DNA of 29,306 nucleotides from CAZFUY01 sp964522445 (GTDB lineage: Bacteria > Pseudomonadota > Gammaproteobacteria > SZUA-229): contig CAZFUY010000024.1 in NCBI GenBank assembly GCA_964522445.1, forward strand, positions 1-29,306, given 5' to 3'. The notes under the pieces were generated by a model. The model was not told the DNA's origin. It ran no database searches and worked only from the letters and a program-made list of their open reading frames with translations. Below are positions 23,802 to 29,306 of the stretch, piece after piece. The translations under genes and the position numbers were made by a program. How positions within the stretch are numbered: the first letter of the stretch is position 1; the number at the start of each line of letters is the position of its first letter.

Positions 23802-24785
23802 ATGACAGAAGAAATTTTAACAGCAATTGTTCCCGAAGAATTAGCCCGGCAAAGACTGGATGCTGTATTAGTCGAATTATTTCCCGATTACTCGCGCAGC
23901 CGTTTACAGCTCTGGATTAAAGCCGGTAGAGTTTTGCTTAACGGTGAAACATTTAAAGCCAAACATAAAGTGCAGGGTTTAGAGACCATCGAAGTGCATG
24001 TGGAACCTGAGCCTGTTAATGATATTTGCCAGCCGCAAAGAATTAAACTGGATATTATTTATGAAGATGAGCAGGTTATTGTTATAAATAAGCCAGTTGG
24101 CCTGGTGGTACACCCTGCGGTGGGACACAGAGATGGCACGCTGCAAAATGCCCTGTTATATCACGATAGCTCTCTGGCAGAAGTTCCCCGAGCGGGCATA
24201 GTGCATCGGCTGGATAAAGATACTTCGGGTTTACTGGTTGTTGCGCGTGATTTAAAAGTGCATAAAAATCTGGTCGATCAATTACAGGCTCGAACTGTTC
24301 ACCGTGAATATCAGGCCATTGTGCTGGGTGTTATGACGGCGGGTGGAACGGTTGATGAACCCATTGGCAGGCATTCCAGAGATCGTAAACGCATGGCAGT
24401 AAAAGAAGGTGCTAAAGAAGCGATTACGCATTATAGAGTGAGTGAACGTTATCGGGGGCATACGCGCGTTAAAGTTAATCTGGAAACAGGTCGCACACAT
24501 CAGATTCGTGTACATTTAAGCCATATTAATTATCCCATAGTGGGTGATTCTGTTTATGGTGGTCGACTTAAATTGCCCCGTGGTGCATCTGATGAATTGA
24601 AAGATATGCTGCGTAAATTTAAACGACAGGCTTTACATGCCGGACGTTTAGGCCTGCAACACCCGGCAACGGGTGAGTATCAGGAATGGCATGCGCCCTT
24701 GCCAGAGGATATGTGGCAGTTAATAGAAATATTGCGCAAAGATGCAGAGGATGTAGAAGTCGACCCTTATCATGGACTTTATTAA
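23802..24785 (+). CDS. rluD: 23S rRNA pseudouridine synthase RluD
   Basis: RluD makes pseudouridines at 1911, 1915 and 1917 of 23S rRNA helix 69. The 327-residue protein has an N-terminal S4 RNA-binding domain (about 15-75) followed by the catalytic domain with HRLDKDTSGLLVVA (135-148), where Asp138 is the catalytic residue. YEDEQVIVINKPVGLVVHP and TGRTHQIRVHL are the other conserved motifs. The length and position next to bamD and pgeF favour RluD over RluA or RluC. Its last 14 bases overlap the start of the pgeF gene, which implies coupled translation. Confidence 0.95.
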   Translation: MTEEILTAIVPEELARQRLDAVLVELFPDYSRSRLQLWIKAGRVLLNGETFKAKHKVQGLETIEVHVEPEPVNDICQPQRIKLDIIYEDEQVIVINKPVGLVVHPAVGHRDGTLQNALLYHDSSLAEVPRAGIVHRLDKDTSGLLVVARDLKVHKNLVDQLQARTVHREYQAIVLGVMTAGGTVDEPIGRHSRDRKRMAVKEGAKEAITHYRVSERYRGHTRVKVNLETGRTHQIRVHLSHINYPIVGDSVYGGRLKLPRGASDELKDMLRKFKRQALHAGRLGLQHPATGEYQEWHAPLPEDMWQLIEILRKDAEDVEVDPYHGLY

Positions 24786-25500
24786 ACCTGACTGGCCTGC
24801 ACCAAAAAATATAAAAGCATTTTGCACAACACGTGAAGCGGGCGTGAGTGAAGATGCTTATGCCCATTTTAATCTTGCACTCCATGTTGAAGATAATCCA
24901 TCGCATGTAAAAAAGAACCGTCAGCTATTATATAAATCATTAAATTTGCCATCAGAACCGGCATGGCTGGAACAGGTACATGGTGTCCAGATTATTAATG
25001 CGACTCATGCCAATAAAACGCCACAGGCCGATGCGTCTTTTGCCACAGAAAAAAATAAAGTATGCGTGGTAATGACCGCAGATTGTTTGCCCATATTAAT
25101 CTGTAATCAGCAGGGTACAAAAGTAGCCGCAGCACATGCTGGCTGGCGTGGTTTGCAGGCTGGTGTTATTGAAGCCAGCATTGATGCGCTAGAAGAAAAT
25201 AGCCGGGATATTTTAGTCTGGTTAGGGCCAGCCATAGGAGCTGATGCTTTTGAAGTGGGAGATGAAGTTCGGCAAAAATTTATTAATGAAATACCTGAAA
25301 CAGCATTGGCATTCAGTGCAAACAAACCGGGGCACTGGCTGGCAAATATATATCAGTTGGCAAAAATAAGATTACAGAATATCGGTATCGATAAAATTTA
25401 TGGTGGTGGTTTTTGCACCTATACTGATCAGCAACGTTTTTATTCCTATCGGCGTGATGGTGTAACAGGTCGCATGGCAAGCTTAATCTGGAGAACATAA
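24772..25500 (+). CDS. pgeF: PgeF/YfiH-family (LACC1-like) protein: peptidoglycan editing factor / purine nucleoside phosphorylase
   Basis: The family binds a metal at a Cys/His site and has been described both as a peptidoglycan quality-control enzyme in E. coli and as a purine nucleoside phosphorylase/adenosine deaminase. In this 242-residue protein the expected metal ligands are visible as His70 (EQVHGVQ), Cys105 (TADCLPILI) and His122 (AHAGWRG). CTTREAGVS near the N-terminus and the C-terminal YSYRRDGVTGRMASLIW are further family marks. It overlaps rluD by 14 bases and abuts the ACT-domain gene. Its older name, polyphenol oxidase or laccase, is misleading. Confidence 0.95.
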   Translation: MDFIKPDWPAPKNIKAFCTTREAGVSEDAYAHFNLALHVEDNPSHVKKNRQLLYKSLNLPSEPAWLEQVHGVQIINATHANKTPQADASFATEKNKVCVVMTADCLPILICNQQGTKVAAAHAGWRGLQAGVIEASIDALEENSRDILVWLGPAIGADAFEVGDEVRQKFINEIPETALAFSANKPGHWLANIYQLAKIRLQNIGIDKIYGGGFCTYTDQQRFYSYRRDGVTGRMASLIWRT

Positions 25501-26013
25501 ATGAAATGGTCTGTATTAACTTTAGTAGGTGCTGATCAGCAAGGTATTGTCGCGGCTGTTTCTCAGGCTTTATTTGATGGTGGCTGTCAACTGGCAGAAG
25601 CATCGATGATGAGGCTGGGCGGAAATTTTGCCATTATGTTGCGAGTGAGTCACGAAGATAATAAAAATCTGCAGGATATTCTGGCAGGCATTATTCAGTC
25701 GATGAATTTGCATTTGCATATCGATAATGATGTTGAAGCAAAAACACATCATATTGAACCGGATGTTCAGGTTACAGTTTATGGTGCTGACCGTGCAGGC
25801 ATAGTTGCACAGGTTACAGGTGTGCTTGCTGAAGCGGGTTTAAATATCATTGATCTGGAAACCGCTGTGGGTGGTGATGAAAATAAACCCATTTATATTA
25901 TGTCCATCGAAGGCAATGCGAAAAATGGCATAGCTGCACTGGAAAAAGCGGTGCAATCTTTAGACGATGATATTGAAGTGAGCTTAATGTCTATTGATAC
26001 ATTAAGAGGTTAG
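25501..26013 (+). CDS. Double ACT-domain protein, GcvR-like
   Basis: A 170-residue protein made of two ACT domains (about 4-75 and 88-168), each opening with a related strand motif: LTLVGADQQGIVAAVSQAL and VTVYGADRAGIVAQVTGVL. No DNA-binding domain is seen. The plan matches GcvR, which represses the glycine cleavage system in E. coli through contact with GcvA, and also similar ACT-only proteins of unknown role. The start codon directly follows the pgeF stop, and def begins 7 bases after its own stop, so it is in a tight series with them. No gcvA or glycine-cleavage gene is in view, so a true GcvR function is uncertain. Confidence 0.82.
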   Translation: MKWSVLTLVGADQQGIVAAVSQALFDGGCQLAEASMMRLGGNFAIMLRVSHEDNKNLQDILAGIIQSMNLHLHIDNDVEAKTHHIEPDVQVTVYGADRAGIVAQVTGVLAEAGLNIIDLETAVGGDENKPIYIMSIEGNAKNGIAALEKAVQSLDDDIEVSLMSIDTLRG

Positions 26014-26020
26014 GTCATCG

Positions 26021-26515
26021 ATGGATATACTTACCTATCCCGATGATATGCTGAAACAGGTCTCTGCAGAAGTTGAAAATATTGATGATGATATTCTCAG
26101 CTTTATTCGTCAGCTTGAAGAAACACGCCTGGCAGGCCCCGGTGCTGTTGGCATCGCTGCGCCACAGGTTTCCATGCAAAAACGTATTGTTATTGTCGAT
26201 GTGTCCAATATGCGTAAACCTGTCGAGAATCATGGCCACATGATTATGATTAACCCGGAAATAACTGACTGGGAAGGCATGGCCAAAGGAAGAGAAGGGT
26301 GCTTATCTGTACCTGATTTTACTGGTAATGTGATTCGAGCAGAGAAAATCAAACTGCATTATATGGATGAATCAGGTCAGCAACATGAAATAGAAAGTGC
26401 AGGTTATGAAGCAAGGGCGATTCAGCATGAACTGGATCATCTGGATGGTCTGCTATTTCTTGATCGGCTGGTTAGCCGTCGTACAGATCTTTTTAAGCGT
26501 AAAGTCTTTAAATGA
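26021..26515 (+). CDS. def: Peptide deformylase
   Basis: Peptide deformylase removes the formyl group from the N-terminal Met of new proteins with a ferrous (or zinc) ion. In this 164-residue protein all three motifs are complete: motif 1 GIAAPQ (44-49), motif 2 EGCLSVP (92-98, metal ligand Cys94) and motif 3 QHELDH (135-140, metal ligands His136 and His140, catalytic Glu137). The N-terminus is short relative to E. coli Def but starts in the expected way, ILTYPDDML. The usual partner fmt is not next to it; instead it ends the rluD-pgeF-ACT series, so this may be a second deformylase in the genome (inference). Confidence 0.95.
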   Translation: MDILTYPDDMLKQVSAEVENIDDDILSFIRQLEETRLAGPGAVGIAAPQVSMQKRIVIVDVSNMRKPVENHGHMIMINPEITDWEGMAKGREGCLSVPDFTGNVIRAEKIKLHYMDESGQQHEIESAGYEARAIQHELDHLDGLLFLDRLVSRRTDLFKRKVFK

Positions 26516-26653
26516 TCTGCGGGCTTGTTTGTGGAATGCTTTTTCTAAAGCTTATGAGAATGCCTGATAAAACACATTATTAAGTGATGTCTCTACGGAA
26601 TAATTCTAATTTCCAGACTATTATCAGTATGAATATATAATTTCCGATACTAA

Positions 26654-29077
26654 ATGGCTAAAGAACCTCATCAACTGAATGAAAACACCCGTAATGCTCT
26701 CGCACTTAAATTGTGTAAGACGGGTGTTTGTGATTATGATTTGCCGCCAGATCCCTGTGTTCATATTAGTAAAGCCTGGGCAAAGATGCTGGGCTATGAT
26801 ATTTCTGAAATGCCCGAGGCTGAAATATTTCACAGCTGGTGGGGCCAGCAAATACACCCCAATGACCATGCACGTGTGATTAATACGTTTAATCGCCTGT
26901 ATTCAGGTGAAGACCGCCGCCTTGTCTGTGATTTCAGAATAAAGCATAAAAATAAAAACTGGCTTGATGTTGAGGTGATTGCTGCAGCTTTAAGTCGAGA
27001 TAAAAAAGGCTGGGCGAGGCATGTATTTACCGTTATGCGGGATATCAGTCATGGTGAAAATAGTTATCAGCAAATTGTCGAAAATTTACACGAAGGCATC
27101 TGGGTTGTTGACCGACATAACTATACACAATATATCAACTTTCAAATGGCTGACATCCTTGGTTACACCATAGAAGAGATGATCGGTAAACACCTGTTCT
27201 ATTTTATGGATGAAGCCGGTATTGAAATATCAAAACAGAAACTTGAAAGTCGTCGTCAGGGCGCGAGTGAAAATTATAATTTTGAGCTGCTACATAAAGA
27301 TGGACACGGAGTTCATGTCACCATAGCGGCATCACCAATGATTGATTCTAATTATGAATATGGCGGCAGTATTTTTGGTGTTATGGATGTTACCGAGCAG
27401 AAAAAACAGGATCTAAAACTTAAGATGCTATCCAGCGCGGTTGAAACCAGTGGCACAATGGTGATGATTACCAATCAGGATGCTGATATTGAATATGTTA
27501 ACCCTGGATTTTGCAACACCACAGGCTATTCAAATGAGGAAGTTCTTGGTCAGAATGCGCGTGTTTTACAGTCGGCTGATATTGATGCTGAAATAATGTC
27601 TGACCTTTGGGGAACGGTTACATCAGGTGAAAACTGGCATGGTGAAATACATGCCAAAAAGAAAAATGGTGAGCTGTTCTGGTCTTTAATGTCTATCTCC
27701 CCTATTAAAGACGATCATGGTCGAATAACGCATTTCGTATCCGTGAGTGAAGATGTTTCACAATTAAAAGAAGCCAGAATAAAAATGGAACAACTGGCGT
27801 ATGTTGATAGTTTAACGGGGCTTGCAAATCGCCTGCTGTTTCGAGACCGCCTTGAACAGGCTTTAAAAATTATTCAACGTAATAAAAATGAAGCTGCATT
27901 GCTGTATCTCGATCTGGATCAGTTTAAACGTATTAATGATTCTCTGGGGCATGATGTAGGTGATGCTTTATTAATGCAGGTTGCGGATCGTTTATGCCAG
28001 TGTGTGCGTCATCAGGATACTGTTGCACGCATGGGGGGAGATGAATTTGTAATGTTGCTGACAGATATTGACGGCATGGAAGGTGCGTCTTCTGTGGCAA
28101 GAAAAGTATTAAAAATAATGAATAAACCGATTCGTTTATTAACGCATGAAATAATAGTTACTCCCAGCATTGGCATTACACTTGCGCCACATGATAGTTT
28201 AAATGCAGATATTTTATTAAAAAATGCAGATATGGCAATGTACCGAGCCAAATCCTCTGGGCGTAATAATTATCAGTTTTTTACCGAAGAAATGAACAGT
28301 AAAGTTCAGAAGCACTTAATTATTGAAAATGAATTAAGGCAGGCTATTGAAAAAAATCAATTATTATTAGAGTTTCAGGCTCAGGTATCGATAGATACGG
28401 GAGAGCTAATTGGTGCAGAAGCACTGGTGCGCTGGAAGCACCCAGAACATGGCTTAATTTACCCTGATGAATTTATTCCTGTTGCAGAAGAGACGGGCTT
28501 AATTATTGCGCTGGGTGAATGGGTGTTACTAAACGCCTGTCGTGAATGGCGCTTGATGGAAGGTGCAGGTATGCCTGCATTAAAGCTTGCTGTTAATTTA
28601 TCTGCACGTCAGTTTCGTGATCTGAATTTAATAGATTTGATACAAAATGTTTTAGATAAAACCGGGTTCAAGCCAATTCAACTGGAGCTTGAAATAACTG
28701 AGACCATGTTAGTGGATCATGTCGATCATTCTATTGATGTTCTTGAACAGTTAAAAGCGCTGGGTATTTCTATAAGTATTGATGATTTTGGTACGGGTTA
28801 TTCATCATTAAGTTATTTAAAACGATTGCCAATTGATATCCTTAAAGTTGATAAATCTTTTATTACAGATATTCCCCATGATAAAGATGATATGGAAATC
28901 TCAGCAGCGGTTATTGCTATGGCACATAAGCTAAAATTAAAGGTTGTTGCTGAGGGTGTTGAAACAGAAGCTCAGTGGGAATTCCTTAAAAAGAACAAAT
29001 GTGATATTGGGCAAGGTTATATTTTTAGTAAATCTTTGTCACCAAAGGTATTTTTTAAACGCTATTTTCCCAGTTAA
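26654..29077 (+). CDS. Triple-PAS GGDEF-EAL protein (putative cyclic di-GMP synthase/phosphodiesterase)
   Basis: An 807-residue protein with no membrane segment. Three PAS domains occupy about 20-130, 135-250 and 255-378; the third (FCNTTGYSNEEVLGQNARVLQS) has the pattern common to NifL/Aer-like sensors. The GGDEF domain has an intact GGDEF at 461-465, and the inhibitory site RxxD (RHQD, 452-455) lies five residues before it. The EAL domain has EAL at 589-591, DDFGTGYSS from 710 and EGVE at 767-770, so both activities may be real. Such dual proteins are often dominated by one activity, which cannot be decided from sequence. Cyclic di-GMP often regulates pili and surface attachment, but there is no direct link here. 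The ATG has no strong ribosome binding site. Confidence 0.94.
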   Translation: MAKEPHQLNENTRNALALKLCKTGVCDYDLPPDPCVHISKAWAKMLGYDISEMPEAEIFHSWWGQQIHPNDHARVINTFNRLYSGEDRRLVCDFRIKHKNKNWLDVEVIAAALSRDKKGWARHVFTVMRDISHGENSYQQIVENLHEGIWVVDRHNYTQYINFQMADILGYTIEEMIGKHLFYFMDEAGIEISKQKLESRRQGASENYNFELLHKDGHGVHVTIAASPMIDSNYEYGGSIFGVMDVTEQKKQDLKLKMLSSAVETSGTMVMITNQDADIEYVNPGFCNTTGYSNEEVLGQNARVLQSADIDAEIMSDLWGTVTSGENWHGEIHAKKKNGELFWSLMSISPIKDDHGRITHFVSVSEDVSQLKEARIKMEQLAYVDSLTGLANRLLFRDRLEQALKIIQRNKNEAALLYLDLDQFKRINDSLGHDVGDALLMQVADRLCQCVRHQDTVARMGGDEFVMLLTDIDGMEGASSVARKVLKIMNKPIRLLTHEIIVTPSIGITLAPHDSLNADILLKNADMAMYRAKSSGRNNYQFFTEEMNSKVQKHLIIENELRQAIEKNQLLLEFQAQVSIDTGELIGAEALVRWKHPEHGLIYPDEFIPVAEETGLIIALGEWVLLNACREWRLMEGAGMPALKLAVNLSARQFRDLNLIDLIQNVLDKTGFKPIQLELEITETMLVDHVDHSIDVLEQLKALGISISIDDFGTGYSSLSYLKRLPIDILKVDKSFITDIPHDKDDMEISAAVIAMAHKLKLKVVAEGVETEAQWEFLKKNKCDIGQGYIFSKSLSPKVFFKRYFPS

Positions 29078-29088
29078 AAATGAATTAC

Positions 29089-29162
29089 AGGTGTTGGAAT
29101 CAAAGTTGTCTACTTTTATATTAAGCCTGATATATTAGTATTCAACTTTGACTCCGACACCT
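29089..29162. repeat. Long imperfect inverted repeat (74 bases), REP/MITE-like
   Basis: The outer arms are 29089-29108 and 29143-29162; within them 18 of 20 positions pair, with core GGTGTTGGAATCAAAGTTG facing CAACTTTGACTCCGACACC. Inside lie second arms, 29111-29121 and 29130-29140, with 9 of 11 pairs and an 8-base loop. There is no T-run, so a terminator is not the simplest reading. It lies 12 bases after the GGDEF-EAL stop. Confidence 0.8.
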
Positions 29163-29186
29163 TAGCTTATATCATCTTAATTTAGC

Positions 29187-29214
29187 CTTGAAATTACCTT
29201 ATTCACCCACATTT
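29187..29214 (+). promoter_or_regulatory. Sigma-32 type heat-shock promoter of clpB
   Basis: CTTGAAA (29187-29193) is a perfect -35 element for sigma-32. After 13 bases comes CCACATTT (29207-29214), which matches 7 of 8 positions of the CCCCATnT -10 consensus. It lies 36 bases before the clpB start codon. clpB is a classic heat-shock gene, which supports the call. Confidence 0.75.
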
Positions 29215-29250
29215 TATAATCAATAGAAAATTTTTGAGAGTATAAATGTC

Positions 29251-29306
29251 ATGAGAATGGATCGATTAACCAGTAAGTTTCAAATGGCGCTTGCCGAAGC
29301 TCAGTC
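29251..29306 (+). CDS. clpB: ClpB chaperone (disaggregase), first 18 codons, truncated by the window
   Basis: The gene runs off the right edge. The visible product MRMDRLTSKFQMALAEAQ closely matches the start of ClpB (MRLDRLTNKFQLALADAQS in E. coli), the AAA+ disaggregase that works with DnaK. GAGAG lies 10 bases before the ATG. An ATG six bases upstream (29245) runs into a stop after two codons and is not the start. A heat-shock type promoter precedes it. The identification rests on 18 residues and the promoter, so it is good but not final. Confidence 0.85.
   Translation, partial: MRMDRLTSKFQMALAEAQ

Noticed and set aside
24619..25325. Several minus-strand open frames over rluD and pgeF
   Set aside because: Shadows of strongly conserved plus-strand genes with no likeness to known proteins.
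1..29306. CRISPR array, tRNA, rRNA, integrase or transposase
   Set aside because: No regularly spaced repeats, no cloverleaf-type or ribosomal sequence recognised, and no recombinase motifs in any translated product.

Overview
The window looks like chromosomal DNA of a moderately AT-rich gammaproteobacterium outside the Enterobacterales that makes type IV pili. The support is gene order and family: the pilB-pilC-pilD-coaE-zapD block beside pilA, pilS-pilR, and a bamD/rluD/pgeF block, all recalling Pseudomonas-type gene neighbourhoods. Translated products for most genes match textbook family motifs. I cannot name a genus from the sequence alone.

Layout. Positions 1-3632 (+) hold the end of secA, then argJ, a Nudix/ThiE-like fusion and a small anchored protein of unknown function. 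Positions 3689-8910 (-) hold an apparent operon reading pilB, pilC, pilD, coaE, zapD. A 496-base noncoding region (8911-9406) separates pilB from the divergent pilin gene pilA (9407-9829). It carries a good sigma-54 type promoter and a leader hairpin for pilA, and pilA is followed by a strong intrinsic terminator.

Positions 9969-17487 (+) are the most distinctive part: an AT-rich block with a GT-C type membrane glycosyltransferase, a GtrB/DPM-like GT2, a hexapeptide acyltransferase, a GtrA-like flippase, a WecE-type sugar aminotransferase, then rmlB and rmlA. Read together these could make dTDP-4-keto-6-deoxyglucose (RmlA, RmlB), aminate it (WecE-like), acetylate it (hexapeptide enzyme), load it on undecaprenyl phosphate (GT2), flip it (GtrA) and transfer it outside the inner membrane (GT-C). 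Its place directly after pilA suggests that the pilin, or another surface polymer, is the acceptor. This is an inference, and it is my best candidate for a little-described system here.

Positions 17513-20736 (-) encode PilR, PilS and a small anchored zinc-site protein. PilR is the sigma-54 activator expected to drive the pilA promoter. Positions 20852-22888 (+) hold nadE and glnB. bamD (-) is divergent from a tight (+) series rluD, pgeF, a GcvR-like ACT protein and def. A triple-PAS GGDEF-EAL protein follows, then a long imperfect inverted repeat, and at the right edge the start of clpB behind a sigma-32 type heat-shock promoter.

Two related 28-base palindromes (20782-20809, 22942-22969) and the 74-base inverted repeat (29089-29162) are intergenic structures that the genes do not explain. 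I saw no CRISPR array, tRNA, rRNA, transposase or prophage.
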